Shown here one piece after another: positions 12,872 through 26,700 of a stretch of DNA of 64,000 bases. The translations under genes and the position numbers were made by a program. The notes under the pieces were generated by a model. That model had not been told where the DNA came from and did no database searches. It saw only the letters and a list, made by a program, of their open reading frames with translations. The DNA comes from Calendula officinalis (lineage: Eukaryota > Streptophyta > Magnoliopsida > Asterales > Asteraceae): contig OY970835.1 of assembly GCA_963853835.1 (NCBI GenBank), positions 32,314,047 through 32,378,046 of the forward strand, written 5' to 3'. Each line of letters opens with the position of its first letter. Within the stretch, counting starts at the first letter, position 1.

Positions 12872-13633
12872 CAAGGTTCTAAAAAACGCGCTATGGCGGT
12901 GCCTTGGCGGCCCCAAGGTGTGAGGCGCGACTCCGCCGTTACGAAACAGTCCATGGCGGCAGTATAAGGCGTGGCGGAAAAAAATGCGATAAGGCGGCGT
13001 AAGGCGCGCCTTATGGCGAGTTTTTTTGAAAATTATCGTAAAAATTTGAATTTTTCCTGAAAAAATGATTTTTTTTTTTTAAAAAAAAATGATGGCATGT
13101 AATTATAAATTTAGATTTAACATTTTTATTATAAACTTCACATATGAAAATCATGTAAATCAATAGGGATATAATTATTTTTGAATTTGACATACATATA
13201 TATAAAAAATATACTACCTCCGTATCAAAATAAGTGATACACTTTCCTAAAAGGGGTGGAACAAAATAAGTGATACACTTCTAAATCTTACCTTATTTGG
13301 CAAAAAAGTGGGACCCCTTCTCCACTAACTATCTACTTTAATAAAGTCAAATTACCCTTTTACCCTTACTTTTACTTTTAAAAATCATTAATATCACTTT
13401 ATTCAAAATAAGTGGGACCATTCTCCACTAATTACATATTTAAGTCTATTCTAAACTATCATTTAATCTTTTGCCTCAAAAACCGTGTTTCTCCAAATGT
13501 ATCACTTACTTTGATACGTAGGTAGTATTAAAAAATTTGCAGCCTTAAGTCACACCTTGAAAAACGCCACGACTCGCCATGTTCAAGGCTTCATGGTGTC
13601 GCCACGCCGCGCTTTGCGTCTTGTAGAACCTTG
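12872..13633. mobile_element. hAT-like MITE with CAAGGTTCTA termini and 8-bp target duplication
   Basis: The left end CAAGGTTCTAAAAAACGCG is matched by the right end read in reverse complement, CAAGGTTCTACAAGACGC. Perfect 8-bp duplications TAAAATAT lie at 12864-12871 and 13634-13641, the length made by hAT transposases. GC-rich subterminal repeats (GGCG, AAGGCG) face each other at both ends. No transposase is encoded. A Stowaway MITE is nested inside (13214-13525), so the element itself is about 450 bp. Confidence 0.85.
13214..13525. mobile_element. Stowaway (Tc1/Mariner-type) MITE nested in the hAT-like MITE
   Basis: The left end CTACCTCCGTATCAAAATAA is matched by an inverted right end ending GATACGTAGGTAG, flanked by TA dinucleotides. 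The CTCCCTCCGT-like terminus and about 312-bp length are typical of plant Stowaway elements. The same family occurs split at 51431-56585. Confidence 0.85.
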
Positions 13634-13693
13634 TAAAATATAAATATACAATACATACAATAAAATAATACATGAACAGAACGATACATACAT

Positions 13694-14417
13694 TAGGGGT
13701 GGCAATCATGCGGGTTGGGTCATAAACGGGTTGACCCGTTTGGGTTCGCGGGTTGAAAATCCCATCCCAACCCAACCTTTTTATCTAAACGGGTTCAGAT
13801 CTTCAACCCAACCTCTTTATTAAACGGGTTGGGTCATAAACGGGTTGACCCAATAAAACATCAATTTATAAAAAGAAAAAGAAAAAACACACATAATTAA
13901 AGACTAAAATACCAAAATAAGTTGAGTAGTTACAAAATACAAACAAAAGTTAACAACTACTAAACTTTGTTCAAAATACAAACAAAAGTTAACAACTATT
14001 AAAAGTTGTTCAAAATACAACATGAAAGCCCAAGACATTTAACTTCTCATCTTACTTACATTATCATCTTATAAAAGATTTAGGTCAGTTAGGCTGTTTA
14101 TTTTCCAAAAAGATAAATACGTGACTCATATTATGTGTATGCCAAATTTTAAATTTTAAATTATAATATATATTATATTATATAATTAAAATAAATAAAT
14201 AAATAGTAATATATTGTATTATATTATGCATTTAAGATATATATAATATATAAACGGGTTGACGGGTCATAAATGGGTTGTAAATTTTAACCCAACCCGA
14301 CTTGTTTTATGACGGGTTGTAAACGGGTTGACCCGTTTACGACCCACGGGTGAAAGTTATGACCCAACCCGCTAATTTCGGGTTCTAAAAGGGTCGGGTT
14401 TGATTTTGCCAGCCCTA
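13694..14417. mobile_element. hAT-type non-autonomous element with 8-bp target duplication ACATACAT
   Basis: The termini are TAGGGGTGGCAA and TTGCCAGCCCTA, typical of plant hAT elements. Perfect 8-bp duplications ACATACAT lie at 13686-13693 and 14418-14425. Subterminal regions carry many direct and inverted copies of AACGGGTTG / CAACCCGTT, which could be transposase binding sites. The centre is AT-rich and non-coding, with a local duplication of ACAAAAGTTAACAACTA at about 13930-14010. Length is 724 bp. Confidence 0.9.
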
Positions 14418-14602
14418 ACATACATGCCAATGATACGGATATTTTAACCAAATTAATTTCAGTGGACCACAATGGATGGTAAGAGGGCGACATAAATTGG
14501 GAGTATGTTAATATGAGTAGCTGGACTTGTCTAATTTTAGTGGATACGCATGAAGCATCTTATTCAACTCCAATCATAAGATATAAGTATACTAGCTACA
14601 TA

Positions 14603-14622
14603 ACCCGCCCCGATGGGCGGGT
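14603..14622 (-). terminator. Helitron 3' terminal hairpin
   Basis: ACCCGCCC pairs perfectly with GGGCGGGT around a four-base loop; on the minus strand the stem is followed by 11 bases ending in CTAG. This is the defining 3' end of a Helitron, which acts as the transposition terminator. Confidence 0.88.
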
Positions 14623-14751
14623 ATGCTTCAAAATTTAGTATGTAGAAAAATCCCAACAAAGATTAATAATTTTACAAATGACATAATAATGTTGTATCTG
14701 TAATAATGAATTGGTAGAAAAATCGATACATTAAGAAATGTTACATAAAAT

Positions 14752-17700
14752 TTACAAACGAAATAAGACTTCTTTGTAAACTACCCCCTCAGAGCTTTTG
14801 TTAGCCTTTTCATCTTCAGAATCCGTGTCTAGATCATCTAGATTAATAAAGACACGGCGTTTCTTATTACTCGAAGTGCCGCTGCCAGAAGCCCCATCAC
14901 ATGAAGAAGGTGTGTGCATGTCGAGCACACGTTTGACACTATCATCAGCCATGCTAACCTTGTTTATCAAGTTTGAAGGCGTGTTGAAATCCTCCAACGG
15001 CTCATCCTCCGGCTGAAAAAAGATACTCAAATAATTATTAAAATAATACAAATTTGAGTATAATTATGTTTTTGCATAAAATATACAGTAGCATAAGGTT
15101 ACTTCATCCACAACATCAGTGTAACGCCCCGAAATTTTAAATAATTAAATATTACTTTTAATAAATTTAATTACGTTTTATTAATTAATAAACTTTCTTG
15201 TATTTTATTTGATAAAATAAATATGTGACATGTTATTTATATGTTTATGAGATCTCTATTATGTGACATTGATTATTTAATTAAGTACGTATATGACATT
15301 TCGAGTTTAAATGATTAAGGGGTTTATTATAAGTGACGTTTTAAATCCCGAGCTTTAGAGAATGTCGAGTTATAAGGTGAGGGCCGGCCCTTGGCCAAGG
15401 CCCGAACCATGTTTTCCCTTGGTTTCTTTTGTTCGTAATTCACCAGTTAAGCCGAGACTATTGTTTGTTTCCTATCGAGCCCGATCTGTGGAAATCTAGC
15501 TAGCAAGCAAGAAGTAGGCCGAGTCTTGGATTTGTTTCGTTGTCCGATTTTAATCAGGCCCGAGTTCTAGTCCAAGTCGTATGAATCCTGGTTCCCATCT
15601 AATATTCGAGTAGCACCATTGAGCCCATGTCCGGCCTCATGAGAAAGGCTGAGTTGCGAGTGAGTCCTAAGCCCAAGAAAGAGGTATTTAAGCTAAGTAT
15701 ATTCCCTAATCCCTAAGTAATGTCATTTGCCTCCTTGCCTACCATTCAGCCGCAGCTTGTCTGCTCTTCCTCCCCATTTGTTGATCGTGAACTACTAAAA
15801 GAAGAACACCCCAACTTCCTTGTTTCTCCATCTGAACGCAGGCATCACAGATCGTACTCGGTAGTCCCAACTTTCTTTGTTTAGTGACAATTCTTTTAAT
15901 TACCTTGGTCCCGATTCTGTTTTGACGGAGTGGTGGTTGTGGAAACCTTTCACCGACTGAAAGTCCTAGCATGTGGTGGCAAAATCTCAGCCATGAAGAA
16001 TTAAAATAGGTGGCTATTGCTTGCTGCTCTCATGAGGAATAATCAATGATTTCATGCGGGGGAAGTTATTTATTTTCGAGTGTGATTGGGTGCCATTGAT
16101 CGAGCAGAACCTTGGACCCCTCGAACCGTGTGGTAATATTCCCTATTCCTTGTTCCGCTTTTCCTTCATTTTTATTCGTCTTGATTGGGTTGAAAAATGT
16201 GGTCTGTTATTATTTTGGTGATCGGGTTTTGGTGATCGAGTTTCGTGGATCAAACAGTAAGTAATTCTTTGTTCCTTCTTAGTTGTTGCTATCAATTTTG
16301 TCCATAGAGTCGTAGGGCTGCAGATTAATCGTTTTGGTATCGAGTCTCAAATCATTTTGTTGTCATGCCGGTTTAGCTTAATTGTCGTCCCGTTGGCTCG
16401 AGTATTTGCTTGGTTCAGATTTTTAGAAAAGAATCGGTTTAGTCGAGCTGTGATTGGTGTCTTGTTTTAATTAATCGTTTTGGTGTCGGGTAGCTAGATT
16501 GTCCTGATTTCCCTTCTAGTTGTTAACCGTTGTTAAACAGATTGTAGGGTTGGATTGTCGGGTTGTTAAAATGGTTTTAATCAACATAATTTTCTGGCAG
16601 ATTCTGTCCTATTATTCGGGACTGTTTTAACTGATTTAAAATATCATTTCGGACTTTTGGCCCGTGATGGTGCCTTGGTTTCTGTGTTAGCTTTTCAAAA
16701 CCGCAACCCTCTCGTCAATCCGAATTACGGTTTAAAAGTTATAACTAATTTAGTATGCTGCTGTTAGGAAATGACCTGTGCGTCATGTCTGTCTTGCAAC
16801 TCTGTTTTGAGACACTTAGTGTCAGTTTTAGCCAGTGACCGTCTCTCAGAGATATGTAGTTCTGGTCGTCTACTTTGCATGGTAAAAATTTGGGATTAAT
16901 CTACTGTACAGTTTAGGATCTATGGCAGTTTCCGTGACACCGACGGGTGCTGCCAGCTTTTCTGAAATAATGATAAGTGGCTAGATTTTAATCCGAGGTT
17001 CCTTTTTATGTTTTAGGACCGTCTAGGAGATAACTTGCTGCATCTTTGATTTCCCGCGAACCCTTTGGAGCTTACGTTTCTCGAGGTGAGTATTCTCACC
17101 GTGTATTCAGTTTTAACGTTGTACATGCATGACTTATGTGTTACATTTCTTGCACCATAATTGTTATCTGAGCTTGAGCTGTTATCTGAGTTTGATCCGC
17201 TATCTGAGTTTGATTTGTTATCTGAGTTTGACATGCTATCTGAGTATCTGAGCAGGTGTTGATTTATTTTAATCTGAGACATTGTGCCTGGGTAACCGAG
17301 CTCGGCACAGGGTCATTCTGTGCTACTACTTGCTAGGGCATCTGAGATAATTATGTTAAAGAGATAATAAAACATAATAACACACATCTGAGTTTTTGGC
17401 TATATGCCTGGGATCACCTCCCGTCTGAGTTTTGGGATTATTCCCGTCTGAGTTTTGGGATCACTCCCGTCTGAGTTTTTGGCTTATGCCTATCTGAGGT
17501 GTGAGGAGGGGCGAGGTTGATCTCTCGTCCCAAATCACACAAGTGCGCTATATAAATTAAAATCTGAGTAATAAAAATCTGAGAAATAATCTGAGTAATT
17601 AATCGAGTAGATTCTGAGTAGGAGTACACCAATGTGCCCTCATGTGTTGTATGTTATGATTGTTTGCATTTTGAGAATTATTCACTCAGCTTCCCCAACT

Positions 17701-20700
17701 GACCCAAACTTTCCCCCACATTATTTCAGGTACCAGCAAAGGAAAGGAGAAGGTGGACGGTTGACCACTGTATCTTTTCATTACTGATGTGGACATCATT
17801 TAATATTTTAAAACACTTTACTTTATCTTAACTATTTCCGCAATAAATACGTTTTAAATGTTAAATATTAATATCTGAGATTTATTTATGGGACCTTTTG
17901 ATTATAATTTTATTTACAAAAATTTTAAAAATCTTGTAAATTTTTGGGTGTTACAAGTTGGTATCAGAGCTCTGACTTGAGGGATTTGGGTTCGCAAGGG
18001 GCGAATTCAAACTCAAGTTTTAGTATCGAGTTTTTCAAACGAGAAAAGAGTCAAATATTTTTCTGAGAAAAGTTTCCACATCGAACATACAGCATGTCAC
18101 GTCGACCTCTCGCTTCCTACTGCCGGTAATATTTAAGAGTATTATTTAATTGAGATTTTGCTATATTCTGAGTATAGACGAGTAGCATATTCTGAGAATT
18201 TTCGGTTTATATCCTGAGAGAATTACTTGTGATTGTATGGCTACACATATATGTATATAGATATACTATTATGAGATTCCATAATTTTGTGAATAATTTA
18301 GAGCTTAATTTGAGCATAATTGCGACCTAATTTTTAGAGTTCTATATTTATATATATGAAAAATATATACTGGAGAAAAGTGAAATTATAAATACTAATG
18401 AGAAAATAATAAAAGTTCAATTTAGAGGAACACCTAATAGAGTTGAGGTGAAATTTTATAAATTCCGAGAAATTCGAACCAAAAGTGTAATAATGAGATA
18501 TTAATTTATTATATAAGATCCATAAGCTGTGTAATGAGAAACATGATGTGAGTAAATGAGAAATGAGGAAATTATTAACATTAAAGAGGAGTACTTAATA
18601 TTCGTATTGGGAGAATATTAAAATCTTTCATATGGGAGAAAACATTTAATAGACTGAGTCAATTAAAACGAGTAAATCAGAGATTAGTAAATCAAATTGA
18701 TTAAGAATATTTTTTTTAGAGGATTTACCAAGTTGAGTAAAAGAAAGAATTATTAAGTCAATAAAATGGGAAATAATTACATTTAGCTAAACGAGAATTA
18801 TTAACAGGATCTAAAAGAGAATTATTGATCAGGGGTATAAGAGGAGTTATCTAGATGAGAAATTAAAATTTTCGTGAATACAACGAATCACGAGATATAA
18901 TAGTTAAGCAGATTCCATATTAAGGTCAACAAGTTAGTATTTATTTAAGAATCATTAAACTGAGATAAAATGGGAAAACATGTCGAGTAAGTAGGTTAAA
19001 TTGCTGAGTGCTAAACTAAATGTGGATGACAAGTTAAGTGACAGAATAATGAGTTCACACTGATAGCTTAAAATAAACTATGTAAGTTTAATAAACTAAT
19101 TAATTGAGAAATTGATGAGTCAAATTAATCAGATATTATTGAAGCTCATCTTAAAGAGTAATTATATAAGAGGATTAAGAGGAAGCTAACGTCATCAATT
19201 TGATGATGACTTATTTAAAAACGAGTTAAAAGAGCGATAAATTGAATCAAATTAAACGAGGAACGCAATAACTGAGAACTCTGATCAAAAAGATATTAAT
19301 CGACATGCTTACAAATTACAATAAATTTAATATAACTGTGAAGAGGATATACGTTATATTTTTGAGGAATGATAAATGGCATACCCAAATGAAAAGTTTA
19401 AAAGGAGATTAGTATTGTGAAAATAACTAGGTGGAAATATTTCTATGAATCTGAGTTACCCGAGTATCGCGTACGAGACTAAATGTACGCATGATTTTCT
19501 GAGTAATGGTTATGAGATTTTGAGTATGCACTGTTGAGTGCATATCTGTATTTATCAGATATTAAAAATAAACTTCCTTTCTCCTGAGTGTGATTAAAAT
19601 TCCTTTCTTCTGAGTATGATTTGTTGGTGGGTTTATATTTGGGAAGTTGTAAACTTTGGGATTGACTCGTGACCAAACAGAAGTAGGTGTCGAAAGTAAT
19701 AGAGGGCCCCTATTATCGTACACACCGAACTTTTGGTTGGTTATGGGGAGATTTTGAAGGGATCGATGGACCAATGCTTGTTATTGTGAAATTATTTTAT
19801 GCATGTTATTTGTTTGAGTGAGTATACGTGGTTTATGTTATCATAATAGAGAATTCTAGTGCCAAACTCGAGGACGAGTTTTCTCCAAGTGGAGTTGAGT
19901 AGGGGTAAAAAGGAAAATTGTCAAGAAATAATTATCATTAATTATTATTTATAAATATTATGAGCATGATGCTTATGCAGAGAGATTTTGTTGGTATGAA
20001 TTTAAAGTGCGAAATCTAGATGCATATAATGGATCAAATAAATTATAGGAGTAACTATCAAATCAAGCAGTTAAGAATAATTAAATTTATTCCGTGGGTA
20101 ATTATAGAGTTTACAACAAAATGATAGATCGGGTTTATTGGAGAAATTAACAAATCAAGTTAATTGGGTTGAATGAATATCGTGCAAAAGGGAAGTAGTA
20201 ATACAATTATATACAAGATAAGACAGTATACTTATTCTTGGGTGGTTATAAATGTGATAATGAGAAATCATTAAATTAAAGTGATGAGAACTTATTAATG
20301 AGTCAAATATGAGAAAATGCTACAATGAAATTTGAAAATGAGTTAAACGGAGATCGGTAATTTGCTGGTAATGAGTTATTATTAAAACGAGCTAAAGGAT
20401 AAAATTTTATTTTGATTAATAATGGAGCATTTTTGAGTTATAAGAAATTTACAAATCGAGTTACATAAGCAAATTAATAAAATAAGTCAAAAGAAAAAAA
20501 TATTAAATTAACGGGAAGTTTTATTCAAATTTTTGAAGTATTATAAAGTGTTATGAGTTTCGAGGTATTATAAAATTATATGAGAAAACTCTATTTATGA
20601 ATAATTATTAAACTTGAGATGAGAACAACTATTCAATAAATTTATATTGAACTTAGGAGAAATTTCGAAAAGACGAGAATGTACTGAATTGATGAAGCGT

Positions 20701-23700
20701 GAGTAAACCGTAAAATTTAGAATAAAGTGTAACTGCGAATTGAGTAAATGAGAACTAAGGAATTAATTCGTAATTTGAGTAACGAGAAATCATTATAAAT
20801 AGGAGTATGAAATTTAATTGAAATTAATGAGTGGATATGGTCAAAATAATTAAGAGACATTTTAAATTGAGTAAAATCAGTGAAACGGTCTATTAAAGGA
20901 TCGTTAAACTAGATGAATGAGAAAACATCTATTAAAATATTACCGAGAAACCACTAAATGTAATAGAATGAGAACCTATTAAAGGGAATTAAATGACAAG
21001 ATCGTTAATTTGAGCTATTTAAAGGGTTATCAACATCGGTAATATGCAAACCTAATAGAGTAAGGTAACAATATAATGTTAAAGAAGAGTTATTTTGAGA
21101 ACCAATAACGCGGTTGAGAGAGAGTATATCATTCCAAGTGTTATAAGCTGGTAAACTGGAACACGCGAGTAGTAATAAGAATGAGTAAAAATGTGATTTA
21201 TACCTAATGCTATTGATTGTAATTATTATTACTTTATGAGTTGTTACTGAGTTAGAATTCTGGATTTGCTTCTGAGTTAAGATTTATGAGTTTGATCCTG
21301 AGTTATATATTTCCGAGTTATACTCCTGGGATATGTTTTGAGTTTATTTCTGAGTGGGACTTCTGAGTTATATTTCCAGATCATATTTTGGAGTTATATA
21401 CCTGAGTATATGAGAATTCTGTGTGATATGTATATTCCTTGTGATTTATTTGCATGGTTTTTATATTAATTGATAATGGTGTAAACCGCTAAATTATTTA
21501 TTATGCTGTTAACAAACTGTTGACCCATAGAGTAGAGGACCTTCCGAGTCATTTTGGTGGAAAAATTGTCGATAATGAAATTTTTACCTGTTGCTAAAAT
21601 GTGTAAGTGGTCATTTGATGGAGTTGTGCGGGAAGAAAATTTTCCATAAAAACTTGTTATCGTCATGAGAGATCCGAGTGTGATTGTGCAAATGGTTTGG
21701 ATGACCTGGTACTGCGCTGAGCATCTGGTATCGTCAACAAATCAATAGTAAATTTCCAAGTGGAGTTGAATCGGTGATTCAACGCGACGTTAATCGCTGA
21801 GTGCAACAGCTGTATCCGAATGCGAGAGCAAGAAGACGCCTTCAGCAGAGTATCGTGGGTTCTTTCGGTCATGTTATCGACACCATTTTTGAGGATAAAC
21901 CGAGATTCTTAGAGAGCGTTCTAATTTTTAGCCTTATAGTCTCGCGCCACCGGAGATGTAACATTTTAAGGAACAGTTGCGAGAGCCAGAGTTCATCTTG
22001 GTCGAGTAGGTCACCGTGAAGAGCTTCTTTTGAGTCATAACTTTTTCATGTATCCCATTTGAGGATGCGTGTCGTTGGCGAGCCAAAGTCTGAGATGCGG
22101 GATCACTACCCTAAGCTTCTTCTGAGCAACGACTTCGAGGACGAAGTCTATTTCAAGTGGAGTTGAGTTGTAACGCCCCGAAATTTTAAATAATTAAATA
22201 TTACTTTTAATAAATTTAATTACGTTTTATTAATTAATAAACTTTCTTGTATTTTATTTGATAAAATAAATATGTGACATGTTATTTATATGTTTATGAG
22301 ATCTCTATTATGTGACATTGATTATTTAATTAAGTACGTATATGACATTTCGAGTTTAAATGATTAAGGGGTTTATTATAAGTGACATTTTAAATCCCGA
22401 GCTTTAGAGAATGTCGAGTTATAAGGTGAGGGCCGGCCCTTGGCCAAGGCCCGAACCATGTTTTCCCTTGGTTTCTTTTGTTCGTAATTCACCAGTTAAG
22501 CCGAGACTATTGTTTGTTTCCTATCGAGCCCGATCTGTGGAAATCTAGCTAGCAAGCAAGAAGTAGGCCAAGTCTTGGATTTGTTTCGTTGTCCGATTTT
22601 AATCAGGCCCGAGTTCTAGTCCAAGTCGTATGAATCCTGGTTCCCATCTAATATTCGAGTAGCACCATTGAGCCCATGTCCGGCCTTATGAGAAAGGCTG
22701 AGTTGCGAGTGAGTCCTAAGCCCAAGAAAGAGGTATTTAAGCTAAGTATATTCCCTAATCCCTAAGTAATGTCATTTGCCTCCTTGCCTACCATTCAGCC
22801 GCAGCTTGTCTGCTCTTCCTCCCCATTTGTTGATCGTGAACTACTAAAAGAAGAACACCCCAACTTCCTTGTTTCTCCATCTGAACGCAGGCATCACAGA
22901 TCGTACTCGGTAGTCCCAACTTTCTTTGTTTAGTGACAATTCTTTTAATTACCTTGGTCCCGATTCTGTTTTGACGGAGTGGTGGTTGTGGAAACCTTTC
23001 ACCGACTGAAAGTCCTAGCATGTGGTGGCAAAATCTCAGCCATGAAGAATTAAAATAGGTGGCTATTGCTTGCTGCTCTCATGAGGAATAATCAATGATT
23101 TCATGCGGGGGAAGTTATTTATTTTCGAGTGTGATTGGGTGCCATTGATCGAGCAGAACCTTGGACCCCTCGAACCGTGTGGTAATATTCCCTATTCCTT
23201 GTTCCGCTTTTCCTTCGTTTTTATTCGTCTTGATTTGGTTGAACAATGTGGTCTGTTATTATTTTGGTGATCGAGTTTCGTGGATCAAACAGTAAGTAAT
23301 TCTTTGTTCCTTCTTAGTTGTTGCTATCAATTTTGTCCATAGAGTCATAGGGCTGCAGATTAATCGTTTTGGTATCGAGTCTCAAATCGTTTTGTTGTCA
23401 TGCCGGTTTAGCTTAATTGTCGTCCCGTTGGCTCGAGTATTTGCTTGGTTCAGATTTTTAGAAAAGAATCGGTTTAGTCGAGCTGTGATTGGTGTCTTGT
23501 TTTAATTAATCGTTTTGGTGTCGGGTAGCTAGATTATCCTGATTTCCCTTCTAGTTGTTAACCGTTGTTAAACAGATTGTAGGGTTGGATTGTCGGGTTG
23601 TTAAAATGGTTTTAATCAACATAATTTTCTGGCAGATTCTGTCCTATTATTCGGGACTGTTTTAACTGATTTAAAATATCATTTCGGACTTTTGGCCCGT

Positions 23701-26700
23701 GATGGTGCCTTGGTTTCTGTGTTAGCTTTTCAAAACCGCAACCCTCTCGTCAATCCGAATTACGGTTTAAAAGTTATAACTAATTTAGTATGCTGCTGTT
23801 AGGAAATGACCTGTGCGTCATGTCTGTCTTGCAACTCTGTTTTGAGACACTTATTGTCCGTTTTAGCCAGTGACCGTCTCTCAGAGATATGTAGTTCTGG
23901 TCGTCTACTTTGCATGGTAAAAATTTGGGATTAATCTACTGTACAGTTTAGGATCTATGGCAGTTTCCGTCAGACCGACGGGTGCTGCCAGCTTTTCTGA
24001 AATAATGATAAGTGGCTAGATTTTAATCCGAGGTTCCTTTTTATGTTTTAGGACCGTCTAGGAGATAACTTGTTGCATCTTTGATTTCCCGCGAACCCTT
24101 TGGAGCTTACGTTTCTCGAGGTGAGTATTCTCACCGTGTATTCAGTTTTAACGTTGTACATGCATGACTTATGTGTTACATTTCTTGCACCATAATTGTT
24201 ATCTGAGCTTGAGCTGTTATCTGAGTTTGATCCGCTATCTGAGTTTGATTTGTTATCTGAGTTTGACATGCTATCTGAGTATCTGAGCAGGTGTTGATTT
24301 ATTTTAATCTGAGACATTGTGCCTGGGTAACCGAGCTCGGCACAGGGTCATTCTGTGCTACTACTTGCTAGGGCATCTGAGATAATTATGTTAAAGAGAT
24401 AATAAAACATAATAACACACATATGAGTTTTTGGCTATATGCCTGGGATCACCTCCCGTCTGAGTTTTGGGATTTTTCCCGTTTGAGTTTTGGGATCACT
24501 CCCGTCTGAGTTTTTGGCTTATGCCTATCTGAGGTGTGAGGAGGGGCGAGGTTGATCTCTCGTCCCAAATCACACAAGCGCGCTATATAAATTAAAATCT
24601 GAGTAATAAAAATCTGAGAAATAATCTGAGTAATTAATCGAGTAGATTCTGAGTAGGAGTACACCGATGTGCCCTCATGTGTTGTATGTTATGATTGTTT
24701 GCATTTTGAGAATTATTCACTCAGCTTCCCCAGCTGACCCAAACTTTCCCCCACATTATTTCAGGTACCAGCAAAGGAAAGGAGAAGGTGGACGGTTGAC
24801 CACTGTATCTTTTCATTACTGATGTGGACATCATTAAATATTTTAAAACACTTTACTTTATCTTAACTATTTCCGCAATAAATACGTTTTAAATGTTAAA
24901 TATTAATATCTGAGATTTATTTATGGGACCTTTTGATTATAATTTTATTTACAAAAATTTTAAAAATCTTGTAAATTTTTGGGTGTTACAAGTTGGTATT
25001 AGAGCTCTGACTTGAGGGATTTGGGTTCGCAAGGGGCGAATTCAAACTCAAGTTTTAGTATCGAGTTTTTCAAACGAGAAAAGAGTCAAATATTTTTCTG
25101 AGAAAAGTTTCCACATCGAACATACAGCATGTCACGTCGACCTCTCGCTTCCTACTGCCGGTAATATTTAAGAGTATTATTTAATTGAGATTTTGCTATA
25201 TTCTGAGTATAGACGAGTAGCATATTCTGAGAATTTTCGGTTTATATCCTGAGAGAATTACTTGTGATTGTATGGCTACACATATATGTATATAGATATA
25301 CTATTATGAGATTCCATAATTTTGTGAATAGTTTAGAGCTTAATTTGAGCATAATTGCGACCTAATTTTTAGAGTTCTATATTTATATATATGAAAAATA
25401 TATACTGGAGAAAAGTGAAATTATAAATACTAATAAGAAAATAATAAAAGTTCAATTTAGAGGAACACCTGATAGAGTTGAGGTGAAATTTTATAAATTC
25501 CGAGAAATTCGAACCAAAAGTGTAATAATGAGATATTAATTTATTATATAAGATCCATAAGCTGTGTAATGAGAAACATGATGTGAGTAAATGAGAAATG
25601 AGGAAATTATTAACATTAAAGAGGAGTACTTAATATTCGTATTGGGAGAATATTAAAATCTTTCATATGGGAGAAAACATTTAATAGACTGAGTCAATTA
25701 AAACGAGTAAATCAGAGATTAGTAAATCAAATTGATTAAGAATATTTTTTTTTAGAGGATTTACCAAGTTGAGTAAAAGAAAGAATTATTAAGTCAATAA
25801 AATGGGAAATAATTACATTTAGCTAAACGAGAATTATTAACAGGATCTAAAAGAGAATTATTGATCAGGGGTATAAGAGGAGTTATCTAGATGAGAAATT
25901 AAAATTTTCGTGAATACAACGAATCACGAGATATAATAGTTAAGCAGATTCCATATTAAGGTCAACAAGTTAGTATTTATTTAAGAATCATTAAACTGAG
26001 ATAAAATGGGAAAACATGTCGAGTAAGTAGATTAAATTGCTGAGTGCTAAACTAAATGTGGATGACAAGTTAAGTGACAGAATAATGAGTTCACACTGAT
26101 AGCTTAAAATAAACTATGTAAGTTTAATAAACTAATTAATTGAGAAATTGCTGAGTCAAATTAATCAGATATTATTGAAGCTCATCTTAAAGAGTAATTA
26201 TATAAGAGGATTAAGAGGAAGCTAACGTCATCAATTTGATGATGACTTATTTAAAAACGAGTTAAAAGAGCGATAAATTGAATCAAATTAAACGAGGAAC
26301 GCAATAACTGAGAACTCTGATCAAAAAGATATTAATCGACATGCTTACAAATTACAATAAATTTAATATAACTGTGAAGAGGATATACGTTATATTTTTG
26401 AGGAATGATAAATGGCATACCCAAATGAAAAGTTTAAAAGGAGATTAGTATTGTGAAAATAACTAGGTGGAAATATTTCTATGAATCTGAGTTACCCGAG
26501 TATCGCGTACGAGACTAAATGTACGCATGATTTTCTGAGTAATGGTTATGAGATTTTGAGTATGCACTGTTGAGTGCATATCTGTATTTATCAGATATTA
26601 AAAATAAACTTCCTTTCTCCTGAGTGTGATTAAAATTCCTTTCTTCTGAGTATGATTTGTTGGTGGGTTTATATGTGGGAAGTTGTAAACTTTGGGATTG

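Noticed and set aside
15739..15972. Conserved minus-strand open frame of 77 codons, present in all three array LTRs
   Set aside because: Identity follows from near-identical LTRs. It lies antisense in a non-coding LTR, has no recognisable domain and is not kept open in the LTR at 59475-62198.
17013..17282. Minus-strand Ser/Asn/Asp-rich open frame of 89 codons in each LTR
   Set aside because: It is generated by the TATCTGAG tandem repeat. A related frame at 60213-60443 has the same origin.
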